A stretch of DNA of 52,158 nt, taken from NCBI RefSeq assembly GCF_035474595.1, contig NZ_DATIND010000038.1:1-52158 (forward strand), in the 5' to 3' direction. This document shows positions 33,279 through 40,935 of the stretch, one piece after another. The notes below the pieces were generated by a model that was not told the origin of the DNA, did not search any database, and was given only the letters and a program-made list of their open reading frames with translations. Numbering within the stretch: the stretch's first letter is position 1; each line of letters starts with the position of its first letter. The position numbers were made by a program, and so were the translations under genes. Source of the stretch: Longimicrobium sp. GTDB taxonomy: Bacteria > Gemmatimonadota > Gemmatimonadetes > Longimicrobiales > Longimicrobiaceae.

Positions 33279-33292
33279 GCTCATCCTCCCTC

Positions 33293-33395
33293 CCCCGCGG
33301 CTTCCTGGGCGATGCGGTAGGCGTCGTTGCGCGCGATCCCCAGGCGGCGGCGCAGCTCCTTCGCCACCGCGCTGGGCGGCTGCCCCTGCGCCAGC
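33293..33395. repeat. Direct repeat copy 1 (island downstream end; rsmI 3' fragment)
   Basis: 103 bp identical to 36941-37043. In the rsmI frame (minus strand) it encodes the last 34 or so RsmI residues, ending QEAAG and continuing GEGG to a TGA at 33281-33283. It is the original 3' end of rsmI, now detached from the gene body. Confidence 0.95.
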
Positions 33396-33402
33396 CGATA
33401 GG

Positions 33403-35820
33403 TCAGGCTTCCTTCGTGTGAAACCCAGGCGCATAGATCTCGCGCACGACGGCGAGCATCGAACGCAGGGGGTCACCGATTTGATCAATCACGGGCTGTA
33501 TCCGCTCTTGTACTCGTTCCGAGAACGCCGGCGGGAGCTTTTCCGTGACAAGCGCCCACTGCAGTTCCGCGACAAGGACAGGGCTCTGACGAAAATCAGA
33601 ATGCGTTGAAGAGAAACTGATTTCAGCGAGTGCGTCATCAAATTCGCGACCGCTCTCGCTTAGAGCGATCTCCTCCGAAAATGTAGCTCGGAGAAAAGAA
33701 GCACTAAGCAGCGGGTCGTGATAGGCTGTGAGAATTTTAGGTACTTGCCAAGCGTAGTTCGCACCGAATTCCTTTGCCCGTGTCACTCTAATTTCTTGTA
33801 GGGCTGTCGCAACAGCAGCATATGCAGCAGGTTCCTTCAGCCGCTCTCCAAATAGGCTGTGCGGCGACAGACATTCAGCCTCCCTGGACGTAATAGAGCC
33901 ATCTGAGCCACACAGGAAGAGTGAGGACGAAAGGCCACTCTCTGCCTCATGCTGCAACGGCTGAAGTATACCGATTCTAGTTTGGACGAGGCTGAGTACG
34001 GATTCGAGTTGAAATGCATCTAGCGGAACCAAGCGCATTAACCTTTTCCTTGCTGAATCGTCCGAAAGCTCACTGACGACACGACGAAGGATTGAAAGCT
34101 CTTCACACCATGGGCATCGGTGAGGATCATCTGATAGGTAGACCACTTCCCCGGCACCAAGATGTACACCTTCATCTGTTTGTCTAAGAGATGCTAGCAA
34201 CCGGTCCCAGCGCGTTGCGGTGGGGGGTCTGCCAACGATGACGAATGCATGAATTTGATACTCGTCGAGCGGACGCGCGGCTTTCATTTTTGTGATGGTA
34301 TCCTGAAGTAGTCGATGGATCGCACGTATACTCCGACCATGAATAACAACATCGTCTAATATCAGTATGTGTTCGACACCGGCCAGTTTCTCCTCTAATT
34401 CGGTATGCGCACGGTTCGCGTACACGAGATAGTCGTCGTTCGATTCCGCCGAGATTCTCGGGCGAGGTAGTTTAACAACGCTCGGCTTGTGGTAGGCGAT
34501 TTCGGCCAAATCCAACAATGCCGGGGTTGACGGGTGCTCCGGAACAACGATTAGATCGCATAGAGGACTGTGCGTCCGCAACTTCGAAATCATTGAGCGC
34601 CGGAAATCACGGTCTTTTAGAAGGCGTGCGACATCAATTGCCACGGGCAGGTGGCGACGTTCCCCTGTGGAGTCATCGTCTTTATGAACCTGAATAGCCT
34701 CCTGTTCACTCGCGACCTCCCAAAAACGGCGGTGAGCCAACGCATATTCAGGCCGAAGCATCTGTGGCTGGATCGTCCCTTCGATCACGGGAGAGTATGT
34801 TCGTGGATGTATTCTCACAATGGGACGCTTCGCAGTATCTCTGCAAAACTCGCATAATTCACCGCGCGGCACATTAAAACGAACGACGTTGGGGAAATGA
34901 ACGAGGGATGTCGGCTCCGATTCTTCACGGGTATCCACCAGCGCGACCGGGAGAACTCTGGCACGCCGACCGAGAATTCGCGGAGCGAATTCTTGAAATC
35001 CTTTCGCCAGTGATCCAGTCGAAACGACGCTCATAATGAACAGCACAGTTGCATCAGTCTCACTCGAGATTGTTGGGGGCACACGCGCGAGCAGTTGTTC
35101 GACATGCGACACAAACGGGTAGGACTGAAAAGCTAGGATGTGAGGCCTCTTGCCATTCAGCGCTTCCCCTCTGAAGGCGAGTTCTTGGAGGAGCGGCATA
35201 ATCGTCCAAGTATCGCCAATGATAACGGTGTTCTCGGTTAGCTCATGAGTGAGCCAATCGGCGATCCGCGCTATTGCAGCGGTTTCATTTAAACAGTCGG
35301 CAACACGGATGAAGGTATTAGCATGAGTACCTGCGGGTAGCTCAAAATGCGCATTCGGGGGAGAAACAATAGCTCCGGTCCAGTCTAGTTGCGCGCGAAG
35401 TTCTACTTCCCGCAACGTGCGCAGCACGTCGGCCGGGACGTCCTTCTCGGGTTCGACTAAGATGTCTAATCGGGGCGGAAGCGGCCTGCCTTCACTTCGC
35501 GCAAATTCAAGTACCGCAAGCCCGATTTTACGACTCGTCCTCTGATTCAGGTATTCGCTTAGAATGCCGCCTTCTAACTCTACGTGCGTTGGAACCGGTC
35601 CACGAAGCACTAGCAAATCCACATCTAATACTTCGTACGGAAGATCAAGAAGCAGCTTTGCCGGGGAGTCGCTGACCACCTCTGCGGTGTACCAAAGATC
35701 AATCAAAGAGCACGTAAAATCATCGGGTGAAAACGGCAGATCTCTTCGAAACGTCCGAACGCCAAAACCCGGTCGGGCTCTGCAGTAGTACCACGCGGGG
35801 AGTTGCAGTGTATCGGTCAT
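33403..35820 (-). CDS. Tandem phosphoribosyltransferase-like protein of an island operon
   Basis: An 805-residue cytoplasmic protein. A first PRTase-like core (about residues 180-300) has the turn FIMSVVSTGSL where an active enzyme would have two acidic residues, so the PRPP loop is probably degenerate. A second core (about 440-540) has ILILDDVVIHGRSI, an intact DD-x3-G PRPP loop. Two CxxC pairs (CEFC near 322, CPWC near 568) suggest zinc knuckles after each core. The C-terminal 200 residues are helical, of unknown fold. Its ATG overlaps the GHKL gene stop (ATGA), so the two are translationally coupled. Composition is foreign to the host. I infer a nucleotide-modifying conflict-system component; the activity is not proven. 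Confidence 0.75.
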   Translation of the reverse strand: MTDTLQLPAWYYCRARPGFGVRTFRRDLPFSPDDFTCSLIDLWYTAEVVSDSPAKLLLDLPYEVLDVDLLVLRGPVPTHVELEGGILSEYLNQRTSRKIGLAVLEFARSEGRPLPPRLDILVEPEKDVPADVLRTLREVELRAQLDWTGAIVSPPNAHFELPAGTHANTFIRVADCLNETAAIARIADWLTHELTENTVIIGDTWTIMPLLQELAFRGEALNGKRPHILAFQSYPFVSHVEQLLARVPPTISSETDATVLFIMSVVSTGSLAKGFQEFAPRILGRRARVLPVALVDTREESEPTSLVHFPNVVRFNVPRGELCEFCRDTAKRPIVRIHPRTYSPVIEGTIQPQMLRPEYALAHRRFWEVASEQEAIQVHKDDDSTGERRHLPVAIDVARLLKDRDFRRSMISKLRTHSPLCDLIVVPEHPSTPALLDLAEIAYHKPSVVKLPRPRISAESNDDYLVYANRAHTELEEKLAGVEHILILDDVVIHGRSIRAIHRLLQDTITKMKAARPLDEYQIHAFVIVGRPPTATRWDRLLASLRQTDEGVHLGAGEVVYLSDDPHRCPWCEELSILRRVVSELSDDSARKRLMRLVPLDAFQLESVLSLVQTRIGILQPLQHEAESGLSSSLFLCGSDGSITSREAECLSPHSLFGERLKEPAAYAAVATALQEIRVTRAKEFGANYAWQVPKILTAYHDPLLSASFLRATFSEEIALSESGREFDDALAEISFSSTHSDFRQSPVLVAELQWALVTEKLPPAFSERVQERIQPVIDQIGDPLRSMLAVVREIYAPGFHTKEA

Positions 35821-36863
35821 AGGGAGAGCTCGTAGCGTGTCGTGATAGGAATTAACAGCTGCCAAGCAGTGCCGTAGTAGCACACGTCCGGTTCGTTACT
35901 AACTAAATATTTAGGCGAAGAATCCCAATGTTCACTACCGAGCGTGTCGGAGTACATCGATTGCACGCGTGCTCGACCAGAGCGGAGATTCGCAAAGGCA
36001 CGGGCCTCCCCAAACTGCTGTCGGATGATCTCCATTCCCATGCCCGGCCGCGTTTGTGTGCTGATCTGACGCCCCCATTTTCCTTTTGTGGAGGCGCCTC
36101 GCTGCAATGCCTTCTCAAGACGCATTCTTTCGAATGAATAGGGCTGAACATACAAATTTTCGCCTACGCCATTCCGAGCCGAGACCACAAAGTAGCCAGG
36201 GTATGCGACGCCCATTCCACCGTCCGCCACGACCACTTCCAACCATCCGCCTTCTGGTCGCGAGAAGTGGTTAAGATATTTCTCTACGTATCTTGCGACG
36301 TTACCACTTAAGTAAGATAGGGTGCTCTTATGATGGACTATTCCAAGTAAACGCGGAACCAATGGTCGGATAGCTGCCGGTCCGACGCGGGCTGACCCAT
36401 GCTCCTCCGCATTGAGAACTGTCTCAAACGCGAGACGAGTTACCAAGCCGAGCAAGTTCTCAGGAATGGGAATCTCAGCATGGCGGAGGAGCTTGGCGAC
36501 ATTAGCTCTAAAGGTATCAAAGCTCGCCGAAAGGACTGCCTCGGCAGCCGTACAGATCACGCCCCGTGTCACGTAGTGGGGAGCGGCGAAGGAAACCTCG
36601 GCAACACGATCCTCACCACGAATAAATAACGGGTTGAATGCTGACTCAGTGTAGGATCGCTCTGCGACGTAGAACCGCGAATCCGGCAATCGCTCTACCT
36701 CAACAATATCCGCAAACCCCGACAGCGCCGTATACAACACCATGACGTCGAGAACATCTGCTTTTATGGGACCACTAAGTACTAGACGGATGCGTGGAGG
36801 TCGCGCTGCGAGAACATTTGCGATGTCTATGTTCCAACTTTCTCCTGAAACGCGAATCTCCAT
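35817..36863 (-). CDS. GHKL-superfamily ATPase of an island operon
   Basis: A 348-residue protein without membrane helices. The N-terminal 120 residues are of unknown fold. A GHKL ATPase domain follows: the N-box in LAFETVLNAEEHGS (E and N for Mg-ATP), G1 in VVVADGGMGVAY, and a glycine-rich lid in STQTRPGMGMEIIRQQFG. No phospho-acceptor HisKA domain is present, so it is not a standard sensor kinase; the fold is closer to anti-sigma or MutL/HSP90-like uses of GHKL. The ATG at 36863 has AGGTG upstream. First gene of the island operon, with a TTGACA promoter 40-70 bp upstream. Confidence 0.78.
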   Translation of the reverse strand: MEIRVSGESWNIDIANVLAARPPRIRLVLSGPIKADVLDVMVLYTALSGFADIVEVERLPDSRFYVAERSYTESAFNPLFIRGEDRVAEVSFAAPHYVTRGVICTAAEAVLSASFDTFRANVAKLLRHAEIPIPENLLGLVTRLAFETVLNAEEHGSARVGPAAIRPLVPRLLGIVHHKSTLSYLSGNVARYVEKYLNHFSRPEGGWLEVVVADGGMGVAYPGYFVVSARNGVGENLYVQPYSFERMRLEKALQRGASTKGKWGRQISTQTRPGMGMEIIRQQFGEARAFANLRSGRARVQSMYSDTLGSEHWDSSPKYLVSNEPDVCYYGTAWQLLIPITTRYELSL

Positions 36864-36906
36864 GATCACCTATGTGTTTCCAGGGAAGCGCACTTACTAT
36901 GAACGT

Positions 36907-36935
36907 GAGATACCACTTGTTGAAAAATTTGTCAA
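36907..36935 (-). promoter_or_regulatory. Promoter of the island operon
   Basis: On the minus strand TTGACA (36930-36935) is 17 bases from TATCTC (36907-36912). It lies within 6 bp of the island edge, so the module brings its own promoter. Confidence 0.7.
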
Positions 36936-36937
36936 TC

Positions 36938-37795
36938 TTACCCCGCGGCTTCCTGGGCGATGCGGTAGGCGTCGTTGCGCGCGATCCCCAGGCGGCGGCG
37001 CAGCTCCTTCGCCACCGCGCTGGGCGGCTGCCCCTGCGCCAGCAGCGCCTCGGCGATGGAGCGCGCGGCCAGCGCATCGACCTCGTCCTCGGCCTGCTCG
37101 TCGCGGGGGCGGCCGGCGACCACCACCACGATCTCGCCCAGCACCTCGCCCGCGGCGAAGTGCGCGGCGGCCTCGGCCAGCGTGCCGCGCACCATCTCCT
37201 CGTGCAGCTTGGTCAGCTCGCGGGCGACGGCCACTCGCCGCGCCGGGCCGCACGACCCGGCCAGGTCCTCCAGCAGCTTCGCCACGCGGTTGGGAGATTC
37301 GTAGAGCACCGACGCGCGCGGACTGGACGCGACCTCCTCCAGCAGCTCCGCGCGCTCGGGCCCCTTGCGCGGCGGAAAGCCGAGGAAGGCGAAGGTGTCG
37401 GCCTCGATCCCCGACGCCACCAGCGCCGCCAGCAGCGCCGACGCGCCGGGGATGGGAACGACGGGGAAGCCCGCGTCCACCACCTCGCGGACGATGCGCG
37501 CGCCGGGGTCGGAGAGGAGCGGCGTCCCCGCGTCGCTGACCAGCGCCACGCGCTTCCCCTCGCGCAGCATGGCGACAACGGTGCCCGCGCGCGCCGCCTC
37601 GTTGTGCTCGTGCGCGGAAACCAGGCGCGTGTGGATGTCCAGGTGGCGCAGGAGGATGGAAGTGCGGCGCGTATCCTCGGCCAGCACCACGTCCGCCGCG
37701 CGCAGCACCTCGGCGGCGCGCAGGGTGATGTCGCCCAGGTTGCCGATCGGCGTGCTCACCACGTACAGCCCTACGGGCATCTCCCGATCGCTCAC
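36938..37795 (-). CDS. rsmI: 16S rRNA (cytidine1402-2'-O)-methyltransferase
   Basis: Methylates C1402 in 16S rRNA, tuning decoding. The 285-residue protein shows the tetrapyrrole-methylase-type SAM fold: LYVVSTPIGNLGDITLRA, LAEDTRRTSILL, VALVSDAGTPLLSDPG, PIPGASALLAAL and FLGFPPRKG. It is intact: the last codons are the duplicated sequence followed by a TAA supplied by the island edge, so four native residues (GEGG) are replaced by a stop after AAG. The GTG at 37795 with GGAG five bases upstream gives the best start; an ATG at 37780 is the alternative. Confidence 0.93.
   Translation of the reverse strand: MSDREMPVGLYVVSTPIGNLGDITLRAAEVLRAADVVLAEDTRRTSILLRHLDIHTRLVSAHEHNEAARAGTVVAMLREGKRVALVSDAGTPLLSDPGARIVREVVDAGFPVVPIPGASALLAALVASGIEADTFAFLGFPPRKGPERAELLEEVASSPRASVLYESPNRVAKLLEDLAGSCGPARRVAVARELTKLHEEMVRGTLAEAAAHFAAGEVLGEIVVVVAGRPRDEQAEDEVDALAARSIAEALLAQGQPPSAVAKELRRRLGIARNDAYRIAQEAAG
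36941..37043. repeat. Direct repeat copy 2 (inside rsmI, island upstream end)
   Basis: Perfect 103-bp match to 33293-33395, forming the 3' coding end of the intact rsmI. The identity without a single mismatch points to recent insertion or ongoing recombination. Confidence 0.95.
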
Positions 37796-38161
37796 GCCCT
37801 CTCCCCCATCTTCATCCCCATTTGTGAGCCGATCCGGCTTCATCACCGGCGGCTGAAGCCGCAGCAACAACTACGGGAAGCCCCGCAAACTGCGTGAGGC
37901 TGTTCGGCTCGGAACGACGTCCGCGGGCGTCGGTCGAGATTGTCCGAGTTCCAGATTCCCTTTTGACGCACCCATGCCCGCCCGCGAGTCCGCGAAGGCG
38001 GACTTCGGGCCGTTGTTGCCGCGAATTCATTCGCCCTCCGGCGGCCCTCCGGCGGCCCTTCGGCTCCCGGCAACGCCATCCGGCCGGCGTGCAGGGCGCG
38101 CGCCAGCGTCGGGGAATCGAGCCGCCGGTCCGTCAGGAGGGAGAGATTGGGGCGCGGCGGG
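37796..38161. other. Spacer upstream of rsmI with dispersed hairpin repeat
   Basis: No convincing gene. 37846-37905 carries a hairpin repeat whose core is AGCC-CGC-AAACT-GCG-GGCT (see copy at 48388). Further hairpins AGTCCGC-GAAG-GCGGACT (37988-38005) and GGCGGC-type palindromes lie nearby. The rest is GC-rich with no recognisable signal; the rsmI promoter must lie within it. Confidence 0.55.
37846..37905 (-). repeat. Dispersed hairpin repeat, copy 1
   Basis: On the minus strand it reads GAGCCGAACAGCCTC, then an ACGCAGTTTGCGGGGCT hairpin, then TTCCCGTAGTTGTTGCTG. The same order occurs at 48388-48462 with a few substitutions. Both copies are in spacers. Confidence 0.8.
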
Positions 38162-39142
38162 TCAGAGCGCCAGCGCCCAGGGGAGGCGGGTGAAGAAGCC
38201 GTGCTCGGCCAGCACGAAGCGGCTGTCGCGGGCGGTGCGCTCCACGATCGCCGCGGGGTCCACGCCGTGGTGGTCCGACGCGGTGATCAGCACCTCGGTG
38301 ACCCACGCCGCCACGCCGTCGGTGAGCCCCGCCGGCGAGTCCACCGGGTCGCCGGAGATGCGCCCTTCGTCGGTCACGTTGAAGGCGCCCACGCACGGGT
38401 GCGCCGCGGCGGCCACCTGCTGCGCCCGGCGCACGATTCCCATGGCCGTGTCGCGCCCGGTGGCCTGCGACAGCTCGCGCATCACCCCGCCGATGATGCG
38501 GCGGTAGAGGTCCACGAACCCCGGCCCCGCCTGCACCGGCATCTCCGCGAACGCGGGGTAGAGCGTGCAGCGCAGCCCCGGCCCGGCCGTGGTGAACACC
38601 GTGCGCAGGAACTCGGCGGCGGGGACCGACGGGTCGCGGTCGCTGAACCACCCCGCGCGGTAGGCGCCGTCCTCGAAGTGCACGTAGTGGAAGCGGCACC
38701 CGTCCACCAGCTCGATGACCCCGCTGAACCGGCGCTCGCGCAGGAACGGGAAGAGCATCTCCGGGCGCGACGGGTCCAGCGGATCGGCGAACACGACCGG
38801 CTCCTGCAGCAGCGTGGCGAGCATGGCCTGCAGCTGCGCCTCGCCAGTGCCGAAGTAGCCGATCTGCCCGCCCTCGCCGCGCTCGATCTCGGTTCCCACC
38901 AGCCGCAGCACCTCGCTCAGCGCCGCCGGGCCGCGCGAGCCGGGCTGCAGGCGCGCCGAGTGGAACGGCTCGCCGTTGCGCATGAACACCAGGAAGCAGC
39001 GCTCGCCCAGCTGGATGGAGACATAGCCGGAAACGCGGCCGGACCGGTCGCGCTTCCCGTCGCTCAGGATGCCGGGGAGGTTGACGTACGAGAGCTTGGT
39101 GCGCGGAAGGAACGCGGTGTCGAACGGAAACTGGTAGCTCAT
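38162..39142 (-). CDS. Hypothetical protein, DUF4388/PATAN-like
   Basis: A 326-residue cytoplasmic protein. The N-terminal part (LPGILSDGKRDRSGRVSGYVSIQLGERCFLVFMRNGEPFHSARLQPGSRGP) and the later FSGVIELVDGCRFHYVHFEDGAYRAGWF both look like the strand-rich repeated motif of DUF4388/PATAN domains, which occur in signalling proteins of delta-proteobacteria-like lineages. The C-terminal half is helical. The ATG at 39142 is well placed. The call rests on pattern only and no role can be given. Confidence 0.6.
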   Translation of the reverse strand: MSYQFPFDTAFLPRTKLSYVNLPGILSDGKRDRSGRVSGYVSIQLGERCFLVFMRNGEPFHSARLQPGSRGPAALSEVLRLVGTEIERGEGGQIGYFGTGEAQLQAMLATLLQEPVVFADPLDPSRPEMLFPFLRERRFSGVIELVDGCRFHYVHFEDGAYRAGWFSDRDPSVPAAEFLRTVFTTAGPGLRCTLYPAFAEMPVQAGPGFVDLYRRIIGGVMRELSQATGRDTAMGIVRRAQQVAAAAHPCVGAFNVTDEGRISGDPVDSPAGLTDGVAAWVTEVLITASDHHGVDPAAIVERTARDSRFVLAEHGFFTRLPWALAL

Positions 39143-39304
39143 CCCGTGGGTGGGCCGGCGCGCGCGGTTCGGGGGAGTGGAGACGGAAACGCAGACCGCG
39201 GGTACAACTAACGTGCCCGCGCGCAAGTGCTTGCGCCGCAACACGCATCCCGCGGGCGGCGAATCCGCGGGCGTGCAGGACAACGGACGTTCCCGCAAAA
39301 TGCG

Positions 39305-39333
39305 GCGGGCCGGGAGGCATGCTCCCGGCCCGC
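39305..39333 (-). terminator. Intrinsic terminator of trxA
   Basis: A 12-bp perfect stem (GCGGGCCGGGAG with its complement, loop GCATG) followed on the minus strand by GCATTTTG, 18 bases after the trxA stop. Confidence 0.8.
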
Positions 39334-39350
39334 CCGTGCATCCGGAACGG

Positions 39351-39695
39351 CTACGCCGCGGCGCCGTTCAGGTGCTGCCTGATCTTGTTCTCCAGCACCG
39401 GGCGGGGCACCGCGCCGATGACCTGGTCCACCACGTTCCCGTCCTTGAAGAACAGGATGGTGGGAATGGAGCGGACGTTGAACTGCGCCGGCACCCGCGG
39501 GTTGTTGTCCACGTCCATCTTTCCCACGGTCACCTGCCCGCTGTACTCGTCGGCCAGCTGCTCCACGATGGGCGCAACGGCGCGGCAGGGCCCGCACCAC
39601 ACGGCCCAGAAGTCGACCATGCTCAGGTTCGAGCTGCCGGTGATGTCCTGGAAGTTCTGGTCGGTCACTTCGACCACGTTCGCGCTGTCGGCCAT
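39351..39695 (-). CDS. trxA: Thioredoxin
   Basis: Small disulfide reductase. The 114-residue protein has the active site WAVWCGPCRAVAP, the cis-proline region VRSIPTILFFKDG, and normal length. The ATG at 39695 gives MADSANVVEVTD, the usual start; the upstream frame is shadow. It is divergent from the epimerase-like gene at 39799 with a spacer of about 100 bp holding both promoters. Confidence 0.95.
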   Translation of the reverse strand: MADSANVVEVTDQNFQDITGSSNLSMVDFWAVWCGPCRAVAPIVEQLADEYSGQVTVGKMDVDNNPRVPAQFNVRSIPTILFFKDGNVVDQVIGAVPRPVLENKIRQHLNGAAA

Positions 39696-39798
39696 TGGCT
39701 CTTTCCTCTTCTGTGGTGGCCGCGCCGCCCGTCGCGGGCTAGCTTGTCCGGCCACGTGTATCTCTCTACCCCGCCACCACCTGCACGGAGAAGACCGG

Positions 39799-40212
39799 AT
39801 GGACGCCCGGCCGCTGGACCACGTTGGAATCGCGGTGCGCTCGCTGGACGAATCGCTTCCCCTGTTCGAATCTATCACGGGGGGCAAGGGGTACGGCCGC
39901 GAGGTCGTGGAGCAGCAGGGCGTCGAGGTGGTGTTCCTGGGCACCGGCGACGGCCGTCTGGAGCTGCTCGCCCCCACCCGCGAGGATTCGGGCGTGGCCA
40001 AGTTCCTCGCGAAGCGCGGGCCGGGGATGCACCATCTGTGCTACCGCGTCCCCAGCGTGCAAGAAGAGCTGGACCGCTACCGTGCGCAGGGCGCGCAGCT
40101 CATCGACGAGCAGCCGCGTCCGGGCGCGGCGGGCCACATGGTGGCGTTCATACACCCGAAGTCGACGGGCGGCGTGCTGGTGGAATTGCTGGAGCTGGCG
40201 GCGGGGCACTGA
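39799..40212 (+). CDS. mce: Methylmalonyl-CoA epimerase (VOC family)
   Basis: Interconverts (2R)- and (2S)-methylmalonyl-CoA in propionate and branched-chain metabolism. The 137-residue protein is one glyoxalase/VOC unit pair: LDHVGIAVRSLDESLPLFES at the start, FLGTGDGRLELLAPT, the GPGMHHLCYRVPSV segment with metal-binding His, and HPKSTGGVLVELLE with the last metal ligand. GGAG precedes the ATG by nine bases. A strong terminator shared with the next gene follows. Confidence 0.9.
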   Translation: MDARPLDHVGIAVRSLDESLPLFESITGGKGYGREVVEQQGVEVVFLGTGDGRLELLAPTREDSGVAKFLAKRGPGMHHLCYRVPSVQEELDRYRAQGAQLIDEQPRPGAAGHMVAFIHPKSTGGVLVELLELAAGH

Positions 40213-40230
40213 AGGCATTCCGCGAACGCA

Positions 40231-40269
40231 GATGGGCGCCGCACGACCACTCGCCGTGCGGCGCCCATC
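40231..40269. terminator. Bidirectional terminator
   Basis: A perfect 15-bp stem (GATGGGCGCCGCACG with its complement, 9-base loop) lies between convergent stops at 40212 and 40291. Confidence 0.85.
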
Positions 40270-40290
40270 GTTCTCCATCTTACGAAATCC

Positions 40291-40743
40291 CTACTGCGAC
40301 TTCGTGACCGCCTCGAGGTCGACCTGCTCCACCAGCCATCCGCCCGCGGCGGTGCGGACTACGACGAACGGCACGTCGACGGTGCGTCCGTTCTGCGTCA
40401 GCTGCACGGTGAGCTGCTCGGCGTCGGGGCCGCGGCCGGGGATCGGCTGCTCGCCGCGGATCACGAAGCGCTCGTTCTTGAGGATGTTGGCGATGGCGTA
40501 CATCCGGCGCTCCACCTGCTGCTCCGGGTCGCGGGTGGTGATGGCCCCCTCGCGCGTGCCGAAGAGGTAGCCCATGCGCGTGTAGTCGTTGGCGCCGGCC
40601 AGCCGCATGAACTGCTCGACGACCTGCGCCGGCGCGGCGGCGGGCGCCATGCCCGAGGGCGCGGCCATGCGGCCGGTGCCCCCGCAGGCGGCGGCGCCGG
40701 CGAGCAGCGCGAAAGCGAGCAAACGGATTCGCCAGGAGCGCAA
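40291..40743 (-). CDS. Lipoprotein of unknown function
   Basis: A 150-residue exported protein. The signal RIRLLAFALLAGAAAC ends in a lipobox, so it is lipidated. The mature part (AQVVEQFMRLAGANDYTRMGYLFGTREG, then a C-terminal beta-rich half with FVVVRTAAGGWLVEQVDL) resembles NTF2-like or DUF-type accessory domains with two strands at the end. The TTG at 40743 has GGAGG five bases upstream and is preferred over the frame start at 40764. Cargo or partner unknown. Confidence 0.8.
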   Translation of the reverse strand: MRSWRIRLLAFALLAGAAACGGTGRMAAPSGMAPAAAPAQVVEQFMRLAGANDYTRMGYLFGTREGAITTRDPEQQVERRMYAIANILKNERFVIRGEQPIPGRGPDAEQLTVQLTQNGRTVDVPFVVVRTAAGGWLVEQVDLEAVTKSQ

Positions 40744-40935
40744 GCGGACCTCCGGGTGTGGCAAGGGAATTCGGCGTGTGTTGGCGGTCCGCGAATGTTG
40801 GCGCCGCGCACTCGCGGTGTCAAGCTGAACGGCTCGCCTGCGGGGCCGTCCATGCTTTCGCCGACGAAATGCTTGCGCACCGGCCCTGCACCCCTGACCC
40901 TTGTGCCGTCAGGCGTCCCGTACAAGGATAGTGTC

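Larger units (their letters stand above)
33396..36940. mobile_element. Compact island inserted at the 3' end of rsmI
   Basis: About 3.5 kb between two perfect 103-bp direct repeats. Composition changes abruptly: the 60-base line at 35281 has 28 G+C, the line at 37141 (inside rsmI) has 47. The contents are only a GHKL ATPase gene, a two-domain phosphoribosyltransferase-like gene and their promoter. No integrase, transposase or terminal inverted repeat is visible. The left edge supplies a new TAA stop that restores rsmI. Recombination between the repeats would excise 3,648 bp and leave rsmI intact. Confidence 0.88.

Noticed and set aside
33293-37043. Classical insertion sequence or transposon
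   Set aside because: No transposase, no terminal inverted repeats, and the direct repeats are 103 bp of rsmI coding sequence rather than a short target duplication.
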